From: UBA11475 sp045655805
GTDB taxonomy: Bacteria > Bacillota > Clostridia > Christensenellales > Borkfalkiaceae
Length of the DNA: 38,498 nucleotides
NCBI GenBank assembly: GCA_045655805.1
Contig: JAZOPZ010000026.1
Location: 1 to 38,498 of the forward strand
Direction: 5' to 3'
The number at the start of each line of letters is the position of its first letter. Position 1 is the first letter of the stretch. The translations under genes and the position numbers were made by a program. The notes beneath the pieces are model-generated. The model was given only the letters and a program-made list of their open reading frames with translations, was not told the DNA's origin and searched no databases. This document shows positions 30,592 to 38,498 of the stretch, in pieces.

Positions 30592-32106
30592 ATGAAAGCT
30601 AATTACAACAAACTCTTAAAACTTTTAATAGACAAGAAGATGACCAAGACGGAGTTAAGAGAGAGAGCAAAGATTAGTTCTAGCACAATAGCTAAAATTG
30701 CAAAAGAGGAGATGCTGAGCCCAGATGTTCTTATGAAAATTTGCGATGTTTTAAATTGTGATATTGGTGATATTTTAGAACTAGTTAGAGATGAAAATGA
30801 ACAATATGAGGTTGTAAATTCTCCGGACAAGCTCAAAGTAGTATCATTGTTTTCAGGCGCTGGAGGTATGGATTTAGGATTTATAAATTCTGGCTTTGAA
30901 ATTATTTGGGCTAATGATTTCTTTCGTGAGGCAGTGGATTCATATCGAAAAAATATCGGAAAGCATATGATTTACGGTGATATAACGAAGATATCTAGTA
31001 AAGATATTCCTGACGGAGCAGATGTTATAATTGGTGGATTTCCTTGTCAAGGCTTTTCAGTGGCTAATACAAAACGTTCCATGGAAGATAAGCGAAATTT
31101 TCTTTATAGAGAAATGCTCAGAATTATAGAGGATAAAAATCCTAAGTTTTTTGTTGCAGAAAATGTTAAAGGTATTTTATCAATTGAAAAGGGTAAAGTT
31201 TTCGAAATGATAAAATCAGATTTTGAAAAGTTAGGATATAAAGTTAATGCAAGAATATTAAACGCAGCGGAATATGGTGTTCCACAAGCGAGAGAAAGAG
31301 TTGTTATTATTGGTAATCGTATAGGGGTTGAAAATCCTTTTCCTGAAAAAACTCATTATATTGATAAAAAAACGGATGGTTTATTTCCGGCAATAACTAC
31401 AGAGCAAGCTATAGGCTTTTTATCAAAGATAAAACTTTCTCACAAAGAAAGAATTATAACTCGTGATGATATAGAAAAACATATCCGAGAAACCAATATT
31501 GTAGATGTTGAAGGTTTTTATAGAGTTCTTGGCATAGAAGAGGATTTTGATGAAGTTAGGATTTTAAATCATATAGCATCAGAAAACGTTGCCGACACAT
31601 TCTGGGGTAGAAAATACGAAGTAAATCAACATGACATTTGCGATTATTTAAGATATTGGAGAGATAAAGCTGGTTGGACAACAAAAAAAGTAGATGACCA
31701 CTTTGGATATTCTTATACTGCAGGACATTGGTTTAGAAAGGATAATAATTCTGGAAGCATACCTAATCCAGATGATTGGTGGGAGTTGAAGAAAATTTTA
31801 GGCTTTGATGATAAATACGATGAAGCAGTTACGACACTTGTTGAAAAGGAAATCAAGTTTGAGCAATCGTTGAGAATTACCAATTGGAATAGACCTAGTG
31901 ATACGATTACCGCCACTAGTCCTGAAATTCATGTTAACAAGAAAAGACGTTTAAGTGCTCGAGAATGTGCTATATTACAGTCATTTCCAGTGAATTATGA
32001 ATTTACGGGAAGTATAAATAAAATGTATACGCAAATTGGCAATGCTGTACCAGTCGTTTTGGCAACAAAAATTGCTGAAAAAATAAAACAAACTTTGGAG
32101 GGTTAA
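30592..32106 (+). CDS. HTH-fused DNA (cytosine-5)-methyltransferase (first methylase of a restriction-modification system)
   Basis: 504 aa. Residues 1-68 are an XRE-type helix-turn-helix (MTKTELRERAKISSSTIAKI, then LMKICDVLNCDIGDILEL). The methyltransferase starts at about 81: FSGAGGMDLGF (motif I, 87-97), GGFPCQGFS (motif IV, C152), ENV (190-192), QARER (232-236), then a long target-recognition part with a GHWFR region. It ends with DTITATSPE and TQIGNAVP (motif X). It makes 5-methylcytosine to protect host DNA, and the HTH part probably represses the operon promoter, as known for HTH-fused methylases such as M.SsoII. The endonuclease follows after one base. Confidence 0.92.
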   Translation: MKANYNKLLKLLIDKKMTKTELRERAKISSSTIAKIAKEEMLSPDVLMKICDVLNCDIGDILELVRDENEQYEVVNSPDKLKVVSLFSGAGGMDLGFINSGFEIIWANDFFREAVDSYRKNIGKHMIYGDITKISSKDIPDGADVIIGGFPCQGFSVANTKRSMEDKRNFLYREMLRIIEDKNPKFFVAENVKGILSIEKGKVFEMIKSDFEKLGYKVNARILNAAEYGVPQARERVVIIGNRIGVENPFPEKTHYIDKKTDGLFPAITTEQAIGFLSKIKLSHKERIITRDDIEKHIRETNIVDVEGFYRVLGIEEDFDEVRILNHIASENVADTFWGRKYEVNQHDICDYLRYWRDKAGWTTKKVDDHFGYSYTAGHWFRKDNNSGSIPNPDDWWELKKILGFDDKYDEAVTTLVEKEIKFEQSLRITNWNRPSDTITATSPEIHVNKKRRLSARECAILQSFPVNYEFTGSINKMYTQIGNAVPVVLATKIAEKIKQTLEG

Positions 32107-32107
32107 A

Positions 32108-32854
32108 ATGTTTACAAAAGAGCAAATTGAAACTTTAGAAAAAAACTATTTGGAAGAAATAATTTTCTTGTTGGAGCATGAAAAAGATAAAATGCTTCAA
32201 GGGTTAGATACGAAAGAAGCTATTAGGGGAGACTGGGAAAAGTTTTGGGGAGATAATACTTCTGATTACGCTGTTGGTGCAGAAAGAATCTATTATTGGC
32301 TTTTTAACCAATTTGGAGTTCCAAATTCTGCCCCTGTTGGTTCTGACTTGTTTTTCGAAAGAAAAGATGCATATGTACATATAGATATAAAATCTGTTAC
32401 TTTGAAGAATATTGGTGATACGGTAGGAACAATTTTTGTTGGTGATAACCAAAATAGTTATGTAGGCAATATAGTTACTAAAGGAAACATTTCTCGTCCT
32501 TATCAAGGACAATTGCCTTTTGTTTATAGTAAGCATTTGGGTAGTAAAATTATAGAGAAACCTTGTTTAACCTATTTTATAGTTTTACTGCACGATACCG
32601 ATTTGCATGAACTTAATCTTATGTATGTTTGTAGCATGCCTAATGGGTGTTTGTATGATACCTATGGCGACGATGTGTTAAGTGCAGGAAAAAATCCTGG
32701 TAAAATACGTTATAGATTTAAAAACGCATCTAAATTCTTAAATTTACAAGGAGAGCCTAGTAGATTTTTCGTGTTGCATTGGAACGATAATATGGCTACT
32801 TCTACGAAGAAAAAATTAGAGTTTTTTGAGAAAATTTATCAAGAACAACAATAA
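32108..32854 (+). CDS. Type II restriction endonuclease, PD-(D/E)xK type
   Basis: 248 aa. Not matched to a named enzyme. The probable active site is VGSDLFFE...YVHIDIKSV (D80, D93-x-K95). It sits between two cytosine methyltransferases, with GGAGGG upstream and 1-base gaps on both sides, which fixes its role. The N-terminal ~60 residues are helical. One endonuclease with two C5 methylases fits an asymmetric site, where each strand needs its own methylase, as in HgaI-type systems (inference). Recognition sequence unknown. Confidence 0.75.
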   Translation: MFTKEQIETLEKNYLEEIIFLLEHEKDKMLQGLDTKEAIRGDWEKFWGDNTSDYAVGAERIYYWLFNQFGVPNSAPVGSDLFFERKDAYVHIDIKSVTLKNIGDTVGTIFVGDNQNSYVGNIVTKGNISRPYQGQLPFVYSKHLGSKIIEKPCLTYFIVLLHDTDLHELNLMYVCSMPNGCLYDTYGDDVLSAGKNPGKIRYRFKNASKFLNLQGEPSRFFVLHWNDNMATSTKKKLEFFEKIYQEQQ

Positions 32855-32855
32855 A

Positions 32856-33791
32856 ATGAAAGTTTGCAGTTTGTTTAGTGGAATAGGTGGTATTGATCTT
32901 GGATTTCAACAAGCTGGGTTTGATATTGTGTGGGCAAATGAATTTGACCATGATGCCGCTACTACGTATCGACTAAATTTTGGCGATAAATATTTAGTTG
33001 AAAAAGATATTCGAAAAGTAAACCCTCATGAAATTCCAGATTTTGATGTTCTTGTTGCAGGGTTTCCTTGTCAACCGTTTTCTATTGCTGGTTTACAAAA
33101 AGGGTTTAAAGACCCACGAGGAAACTTATTCTTTGAAATTGGGCGAATTATTGATAAAAAAAGACCGTCAATTGTATTTTTGGAAAACGTAGAAAATCTA
33201 ATTGAACATGATGACGGAAAAACGTTTTTAGTTATTTATAATACGCTTGCGCAGTTTGGTTATGCCGTTAAATATAAGGTATTGGATGCGTTAGAATATG
33301 GAGATGTTCCACAACATCGAAATCGCATTTTTATAGTTGCGTTTTTAGATTATGACCAATGTGCAAAGTTTAGTTTTCCAGAACCTATTGCAAGAACGGT
33401 GCAACTAAACGATATTTTAGATAGAAGCGTTAAACATGATGACGTTTACTATTATAATGAATCTTCTCATTACTTTGAAGAAATGATTCAAATAGTAACA
33501 AACAAACATGCTATTTATAAAATAAACGATAAAGGCTTGTGTTCTCACAAATTTTCCGTTTGTCCGACATTAACTGCGAGTATGGGGATACGAAAAGATA
33601 GAGTGCCAATTATTAAAGATGATTACGGCATTAGAAAAATAACGCCATTAGAGGGTTTGGCATTGCAAGGTTTTCCTAAAGACTTTATTTTTAAGGGGAT
33701 ATCGCTAAATAGTGCATATAAACAATGCGGCAACAGCGTTGTTGTGCCAGTTGTAAAAAGAATAGCAGAAAAGATAAAAGAAAGTGAGTAA
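32856..33791 (+). CDS. DNA (cytosine-5)-methyltransferase, second methylase
   Basis: 311 aa from the ATG at 32856, one base after the endonuclease stop; an upstream TTG would overlap that gene. FSGIGGIDLGF (motif I), GFPCQPFS (C72), ENV (110-112), PQHRNR, a small target-recognition part, and CGNSVVVPVV as motif X. No HTH extension, unlike its partner. It probably methylates the other strand or another cytosine of the same site. The TIR gene follows 6 bases later, so the unit continues. Confidence 0.92.
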   Translation: MKVCSLFSGIGGIDLGFQQAGFDIVWANEFDHDAATTYRLNFGDKYLVEKDIRKVNPHEIPDFDVLVAGFPCQPFSIAGLQKGFKDPRGNLFFEIGRIIDKKRPSIVFLENVENLIEHDDGKTFLVIYNTLAQFGYAVKYKVLDALEYGDVPQHRNRIFIVAFLDYDQCAKFSFPEPIARTVQLNDILDRSVKHDDVYYYNESSHYFEEMIQIVTNKHAIYKINDKGLCSHKFSVCPTLTASMGIRKDRVPIIKDDYGIRKITPLEGLALQGFPKDFIFKGISLNSAYKQCGNSVVVPVVKRIAEKIKESE

Positions 33792-33797
33792 ATTAAA

Positions 33798-34568
33798 ATG
33801 CAACAAGCAAGAGAATATTTAAAAGAGTTAATAAATCGTGGGCAAGAAATGTTGAAACCCAAATATAATCCAAGCACAATTACTAATGCTTGGCAATTAG
33901 CTAATACTGGTCCTTCGCAAGATGAGATTAGAAATTGGGAGCGAGATGTAAAAAGTTATTCATACCGTTATTTGAAAAATCATTATGCGTACAAGTTGAT
34001 TGATAGCACATTGAATTCGTTTGGGTCAATGAAAATAGACTCCATTATAGTTTATCTTGAAAAAGTATATAACGACTGGGAATTTTGGGATAAAAACGAT
34101 ACTAAGGAGATTGAAAAAGAATCTATTAAAGAGCGTAATAAACCAATGTACGATGTTTTCATATCTCATGCTAATGAGGATAAGCAAAGTTATATTGATG
34201 AACTTAAAAATTCATTAGACAAATTAAATATTAAAATATTTTATGACAAAGATACTCTTGAATGGGGAGATAATTGGAAAGATAAAATATTAGAAGGTGT
34301 AAAAAAGGCTGAATTTGCCATAATTGTCATTTCAGAAAATTTCTTTGGTAGAGAGTGGACAGAGAAAGAACTTGGAGAGTTCTTAAATAGACAAAACCAA
34401 AATGGGCAAAAAATCATTTTGCCTATTATTCATAATATTTCAGTGGAACAATTAAAGCAAAGATATCCAGTAATAGCTGATATTCAAGCGTTAGACTCTT
34501 CAAAGTATACTTGCGATGAGATAGCATTAAAATTTGCATCTCAACTTATTAAGCGGTCTAAAATTTAG
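33798..34568 (+). CDS. TIR-domain protein
   Basis: 256 aa. A helical N-terminal domain of unknown kind (about 1-112) is followed by a TIR domain (118-250): YDVFISHANEDK, IKIFYDKDTLEWGDNW, AEFAIIVISENFFG and WTEKELGEF. E191 of the last motif is the expected catalytic Glu of NAD-cleaving TIRs. It is the fourth gene of the unit, after the second methylase. The next gene is 40 bases on and has its own AAAGGAG. Probable NADase effector that acts with the neighbouring nuclease-helicase; partner inferred from place. Confidence 0.85.
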   Translation: MQQAREYLKELINRGQEMLKPKYNPSTITNAWQLANTGPSQDEIRNWERDVKSYSYRYLKNHYAYKLIDSTLNSFGSMKIDSIIVYLEKVYNDWEFWDKNDTKEIEKESIKERNKPMYDVFISHANEDKQSYIDELKNSLDKLNIKIFYDKDTLEWGDNWKDKILEGVKKAEFAIIVISENFFGREWTEKELGEFLNRQNQNGQKIILPIIHNISVEQLKQRYPVIADIQALDSSKYTCDEIALKFASQLIKRSKI

Positions 34569-34608
34569 AGAATAAAAAAGAAAAGTTTATATAAACAAAG
34601 GAGAAATT

Positions 34609-37600
34609 ATGTTATCACAATCAAGAGAAATTATAGAAAGACATGTGAAAACACATACGGAACGTTCAGCTGAAGACGTTGCCGCAATTTCTACTATTGA
34701 ATTTTTCTTTAGGTCAGATGGTAAAATAAATACTAACTTTGCAAAAAACGATAAATGGCCTAATACTGATGGCACGTTTGAGTTTGTGCCTAATCCAGAC
34801 GTTGATAGAAGACCTAAGCATAGTTTTATCGTTCAAGTTAAAGGAACTCATAGTCATACTGAGACAAGCGAAGGGGTTAAGTATTCGTTAAAGAGTTTAG
34901 CCTTCCCTGCATTTATTGCTACAGATGTAACATTGGACCCAGGACTTCTTATTGTTGTGCTCAATCCTGATGTTAGAGGGCAAGAGAGAATATTTTGTAA
35001 ATATATGTCCGTTGAGTTTATCAATAGTATAGATTTTAACAAAGAAAGCACAACTATTACTTTTACTGCAAACGAAGAGATATTGAATACTGATGAAAGT
35101 ATAAATTCGTTTTGTAAGAAGTTAGAATCAGTTATAACCCATCATTCATTTGTTAACAAATTAAGTGAAAAAAAACTTGACAAGAAAGAAATAGATAAAA
35201 TTATTATTGCTTGTGATAAGCATATAACTTCAAAAATTGAACTTATAGAGACTGACGGATTATCAAGAGCCGAGGTTTCTAATTTAATTCTGCCTAGACT
35301 TTATGATTTGTGTCGCGCAACTTTGTTATTAAACTCATTAAAGTTGGGGAACGAACGAACAAATTTGCAACTAGCTTGGGAAGAAGCACAGTTAAACATA
35401 CAAACGAAATACCTTTCAACTTTTATGAAAGGTCTAAAATATATAGAAGATAAAGAGGCTAATGATGACCAGTCTGAGCGATTAATGCTCAAATATTATA
35501 ACTTCTTGTGGCAAATAAGAGAATTTTTAAGAAAGGAATACAATTTAAATGTAATTAAAAATCTAGAGAAATTCCCGTTGAAAATGGACAAGCAAGATGA
35601 GAAATATTATAAAAATGTTGCTACAGTTGTTGAGGCTGTAAAACCAAAAGGTAAAGAGCTTGGGAAATCCCTTTTTTATATTCAAAAGAAAACGCCATTT
35701 TTTATTGGCGAAGAAAGATATTATGAAGTCACATTACAATTGGCGGGAGTATATGCTACGAAATACAATAGAATTACAGCGTATACAAAACAAAATATTT
35801 CAACAAGTTACTCAATTAAAGTGCATTATGAGAATTGCAATATAAAGCTATGGGGTATAGATTCATCGATTAAAGTTATTACGAATTGGGAGGTTGCGGT
35901 TGACGCTAGATGCGTTAATTTAATAGGTAAAATCATAAATATGCCAACAAAATTGTCGGCTAACTATAGTGAATATAAATCTCTTATGTCTTTTTTGACA
36001 ACGACAGGCATTAATTTGATGGATTTAATAGATTTAAATAAAGCAACATTTGAATTTGTTATCAACCATATATATTCAAAAACTACTACCGCCACCTATA
36101 AAGAGGTGTTAACAGCGCTTAAAGATAAATATGCTAAAGAGTCCGATAGATATGGAAGGCACGTTGTACGTTATTTGCTTTTAAATTTGAAAGAAGAAAT
36201 TATTGAGAAAGTTTTACCATATTCTGCAACGTCAAAGAGGTTTTGTGAGGATTTATATGTGTCTAGTGGGTGTGTTCCTTTTGAGGAGAAACCATTTATT
36301 TCTGATTTATTAGGTGGAAAAACTAGCGAGTTTAATAATATAGACCATATTGTCGATATAACAAATGAAGATTGTATACATACTTATATTCCGTATATTA
36401 CGTTGAAAAACGAAATCAAAAAAACAGGTGAAATTTATTTTGAAAAAGGTATAATTGCTACTGATAAAGACATTACTGATTATAACAACAGTTTAGATAA
36501 CTGGGAGAAAAGTCAGGGGTATCAAATTAAAACGGTGGATGATTTTGTAACTATAGATTCGTATGAAAGAACTACGATTAGTATTTTAAAATCGCTTATA
36601 AGCTTTACTGAAGAAGGGAATAAGGGGCAAAAAGAATATAATGCTAGCTACTTAAAAGAAAGCAAATTAGATTTGTCGGAGGATAAACAAAAAGAAATTG
36701 CATTAAAGAATGTATTTGTTAATTCTCGTTTGATGCTAATATATGGTGCTGCGGGAACAGGTAAAACGACTTTGATAAATTATATATCAAATATGATGCC
36801 TAACCACAAGAAATTATTCTTGACAAAAACACATACGGCAAAACAAAACTTGAAAAGAAGAATAGAAAACCCTGGAGTTGGCGCCGAATTTATTTCCTTG
36901 GATAGTTTTACTAAAAAAGTGTCATTGCCTGATTATGATATTATTTTTGTTGATGAATGTAGTACGATAGACAATCGTATTATGAGAGTCTTTTTAGATA
37001 AAGTAAGAAGTGATGCTTTATTAGTGCTCGCAGGAGATATTTATCAAATTGAATCCATCGAATTTGGTAATTGGTTTTTATATGCTAAAGATATCATAAA
37101 TACACCAGGTGCAAATGTAGAATTATTAAACACATGGCGGACAAAAGAGCCGGAACTTATTGGATTATGGGATGAAGTTAGACAACGTGGCGACTTAATG
37201 ACTGAGAAACTTTCTATGGATGGTCCCTTTTCTGAAGATATAGGCGAAAATGTTTTTGCAAATCAAGAAAAAGATGAGGTTGTGTTGTGCTTAAATTACG
37301 ATGGTAAATTTGGCTTAAATAACATGAATAGTTATTTTCAAAGCGCAAATACAAAAGGAAAGGCAGTTGTTTGGCAAGATTGGACATATAAAGTTAATGA
37401 CCCAATTTTGTTTAATGATACAAAACGATTTACCATTTTATATAACAACTTAAAAGGTAGAATTGTAGATATTGAAAAAGCAGATAATTGTATTTGGTTT
37501 ACAGTAGATGTTTCAGTCAATATTACTGATGATATTTGTAAAAGAGAAGCAATTGAATGGATAAGTGCGGGGGATGGATATACTCGCATAAGATTTTGCG

Positions 37601-37920
37601 TGCAAGCATTTAGTGATGATGATTATGAAAAAGATTCTTCTTTACGGATGATGTCGGTTGTTCCTTTCCAATTGGCTTATGCTGTTTCTATTCATAAGGC
37701 GCAAGGTTTAGAGTATGATTCAGTAAAAGTCATTATACCAAGAAGTAATTCCGAGAAAATTACACATGGCATATTTTACACCGCTATTACAAGAGCGAAG
37801 AAAAAGCTTAAGATTTATTGGAACTCTGAAACAATGAAGGAAATAATTTCAAGCTTTGAAGAAAAAACTTCAAGGCAAAAAAGTTTTGAAATTATAAAGA
37901 AAAAAGTAATTGATTTATAA
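34609..37920 (+). CDS. DUF4365-like nuclease fused to a superfamily 1 DNA helicase
   Basis: 1103 aa. The N-terminal ~170 residues look like a DUF4365-type PD-(D/E)xK nuclease: SAEDVAAISTIEFFFR, NTDGTFEFV (D54, E58) and FIVQVKGTH (Q76-x-K78). A long middle part (about 180-690) shows no known motif. The C-terminal SF1 helicase has GAAGTGKTT (Walker A, 713-720), VDEC (D782, E783), LAGDIYQIES (motif III), SIHKAQGLEYD (1027-1037) and AITRAKK (R1062). It is transcribed with the TIR gene and restriction-modification genes. Nuclease-helicase fusions of this kind serve phage defence (Gabija- or RecBCD-like logic), but this arrangement is not one I know. End of the cargo block. Confidence 0.85.
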   Translation: MLSQSREIIERHVKTHTERSAEDVAAISTIEFFFRSDGKINTNFAKNDKWPNTDGTFEFVPNPDVDRRPKHSFIVQVKGTHSHTETSEGVKYSLKSLAFPAFIATDVTLDPGLLIVVLNPDVRGQERIFCKYMSVEFINSIDFNKESTTITFTANEEILNTDESINSFCKKLESVITHHSFVNKLSEKKLDKKEIDKIIIACDKHITSKIELIETDGLSRAEVSNLILPRLYDLCRATLLLNSLKLGNERTNLQLAWEEAQLNIQTKYLSTFMKGLKYIEDKEANDDQSERLMLKYYNFLWQIREFLRKEYNLNVIKNLEKFPLKMDKQDEKYYKNVATVVEAVKPKGKELGKSLFYIQKKTPFFIGEERYYEVTLQLAGVYATKYNRITAYTKQNISTSYSIKVHYENCNIKLWGIDSSIKVITNWEVAVDARCVNLIGKIINMPTKLSANYSEYKSLMSFLTTTGINLMDLIDLNKATFEFVINHIYSKTTTATYKEVLTALKDKYAKESDRYGRHVVRYLLLNLKEEIIEKVLPYSATSKRFCEDLYVSSGCVPFEEKPFISDLLGGKTSEFNNIDHIVDITNEDCIHTYIPYITLKNEIKKTGEIYFEKGIIATDKDITDYNNSLDNWEKSQGYQIKTVDDFVTIDSYERTTISILKSLISFTEEGNKGQKEYNASYLKESKLDLSEDKQKEIALKNVFVNSRLMLIYGAAGTGKTTLINYISNMMPNHKKLFLTKTHTAKQNLKRRIENPGVGAEFISLDSFTKKVSLPDYDIIFVDECSTIDNRIMRVFLDKVRSDALLVLAGDIYQIESIEFGNWFLYAKDIINTPGANVELLNTWRTKEPELIGLWDEVRQRGDLMTEKLSMDGPFSEDIGENVFANQEKDEVVLCLNYDGKFGLNNMNSYFQSANTKGKAVVWQDWTYKVNDPILFNDTKRFTILYNNLKGRIVDIEKADNCIWFTVDVSVNITDDICKREAIEWISAGDGYTRIRFCVQAFSDDDYEKDSSLRMMSVVPFQLAYAVSIHKAQGLEYDSVKVIIPRSNSEKITHGIFYTAITRAKKKLKIYWNSETMKEIISSFEEKTSRQKSFEIIKKKVIDL

Positions 37921-38358
37921 AAATTAAATAGAATTTCGTATTTAGACGAAACACGATTCTCGATGGGAGTGAAATTGCAAAAAATGTGTTTTATAATTCC
38001 AAATTTATGACCAGTTAATACCCAAAGTGGGGATGACTACAATTGAGATTCTTTTTGGTGCGATTCTCAACGGGAGTGGCGAAATTTTTGGGATTGCATT
38101 TTTCGGTTTTGGAATAGAAATTGAATTATTTTCATTAGAAAAGTTAGATAACGATACGAATTTTTCGTAATGATACGAATTTTACGAAACAATTTATTTG
38201 ATAAAACGAATTTTATATTCGACTTTTAATATAAAAGATTTAATTATCAAAAACATTTCAAGCTCCTAAGGGGTGGATGTGGGGGTGAGATTCGTGCAGA
38301 ATGGATAAATGAAATGAATCGGTAATTATAAAAAGGCGAACAAAAAGGCGAGTAGTTA
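37921..38358. other. Non-coding stretch with short repeats
   Basis: No gene. CGATTCTC-x3-GGGAGTG occurs twice (37954-37971 and 38061-38078). GATACGAATTTT occurs twice (38153-38164, 38172-38183) with a third partial copy ACGAATTTTAT near 38216; the first copy forms a small palindrome TACGAA/TTCGTA. AGCTCCTAAGG at 38261 resembles the tRNA core CCTCCTAAGG and may mark the right attachment site. Confidence 0.5.
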
Positions 38359-38398
38359 TGAACTGCACCCCAAAAAGTGCACGGATAAAAAAAGGCTA

Positions 38399-38428
38399 AA
38401 CAGGAAGGAATTAAGATTTCTTCCTGTT
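38399..38428 (-). terminator. Hairpin around the transposase stop codon
   Basis: AACAGGAAG (38399-38407) pairs with CTTCCTGTT (38420-38428). The stop lies in the loop and a U-run follows on the minus strand. Confidence 0.55.
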
Positions 38429-38498
38429 TTTTAATCTTTTAGTGTTGTAAAAAACTAACCAATCTTCAACAATTGCTATGTATTCTTCTAAACTTGTG
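38411..38498 (-). CDS. Transposase C-terminal end (partial)
   Basis: 29 codons on the minus strand enter from the window edge and stop at 38411-38413. The end reads EEYIAIVEDWLVFYNTKRL, like the last helix of the rve integrase core of IS3-type transposases (YNTKR), but the usual tail after it (P-x-x-YR) is absent, so the end may be altered. The IS-end-like sequence 50 bases further supports the call. Confidence 0.45.
   Translation of the reverse strand, partial: TSLEEYIAIVEDWLVFYNTKRLKNRKKS

Larger units (their letters stand above)
21088..38358. mobile_element. Integrated genomic island (IME/ICE-like) at tRNA-Arg(CCU) carrying defence genes
   Basis: The limits are approximate. The left edge is the tRNA-Arg; the right edge is not certain (a CTCCTAAGG relic near 38263 is the best candidate, before an IS at 38359). 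Inside are a tyrosine recombinase reading toward the tRNA, three small excisionase-like proteins, a TnpV-like gene, a repressor with operators, repeat-rich non-coding DNA and restriction/TIR/SIR2 defence genes. No relaxase, VirB4 or coupling ATPase is seen. The int-to-28.8-kb block has chromosome-like codon use, while the cargo blocks (21.3-23.8 and 29.6-37.9 kb) are markedly more AT-rich, which suggests cargo gained in separate events. Confidence 0.6.
38359..38498 (-). mobile_element. End of an IS3-family-like insertion sequence (partial)
   Basis: TGAACTGCACCCCAAAAAGT at 38359 resembles the end repeats of IS150-group IS3 elements (from memory). The transposase end reads inward from it, on the minus strand. 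The other end lies outside the window. Confidence 0.5.

Noticed and set aside
33798..34568. Thoeris ThsB
   Set aside because: The TIR domain is C-terminal to a helical domain and the partner is a nuclease-helicase, not a SIR2-SLOG ThsA; the SIR2 protein is 10 kb away with a different architecture.
34609..37920. Gabija GajA/GajB
   Set aside because: Gabija has an ATPase-TOPRIM nuclease and a separate helicase; here a QVK-type nuclease and SF1 helicase are in one chain with no TOPRIM motif seen.

Overview
The window looks like a chromosomal segment of a low-GC Gram-positive bacterium (Bacillota, probably an uncultured gut-type Clostridia). The reasons are the gene order ftsK/spoIIIE - rimO - pgsA - recA - rny, strong AGGAGG-type ribosome binding sites, sigma-A-like TTGACA/TATAAT promoters and many U-tract terminators. 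The taxonomic placement is inference from gene order and style, not from a search.

Layout. 1-5179 (+): housekeeping genes for the end of the DNA translocase, RimO, PgsA, RecA and RNase Y. 5215-6417 (-): a secreted, C-terminally anchored CHAP/SH3 protein. 6418-7752: a patch with the last ~40 codons of a lost AraC-type regulator and an acetyltransferase gene of foreign appearance, bracketed by 33-bp imperfect inverted repeats. 7755-15628 (-): a complete arginine operon argG-H-C-J-B-D-F behind a perfect TTGACA-17-TATAAT promoter, with two ArgR-box-like sequences further upstream. 15881-16869 (-): a second acetyltransferase and a small unknown protein. 17083-20060 (+): a secreted LamG/metallophosphoesterase surface protein broken by a frameshift.

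20061-21163 is a decayed integration hotspot. Three 5' halves of tRNA-Arg(CCU)-like genes precede one intact tRNA-Arg(CCU), and all share the anticodon-loop core CCTCCTAA. From 21164 to at least 38.3 kb the sequence reads as an integrated mobile island. It carries a tyrosine recombinase with three small excisionase-like proteins, a TnpV-like gene, a ribbon-helix-helix-like gene and a replication-type gene with an internal duplication. It also holds a 0.9-kb non-coding region with duplicated repeats and a SOS-box-controlled short transcript, and a Cro/CI-type repressor with three operators. No relaxase or conjugation genes are seen, so it is more like an integrative/mobilizable element or a remnant than a full conjugative element.

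The island cargo is mostly anti-phage defence. (i) A coiled-coil protein and a SIR2 + deoxyribosyltransferase/TIR-like + HEPN three-domain protein lie beside the tRNA. (ii) A zinc-ribbon Mrr endonuclease lies next to the repressor. (iii) A compact operon follows: an HTH-C5 methyltransferase fusion, a PD-(D/E)xK restriction enzyme, a second C5 methyltransferase, a TIR-domain protein and an 1103-aa DUF4365-like nuclease/SF1 helicase fusion. The pair TIR + nuclease-helicase and the SIR2-NDT-HEPN protein are the best candidates for a little-described system. The right end of the window enters an IS3-family-like insertion sequence.
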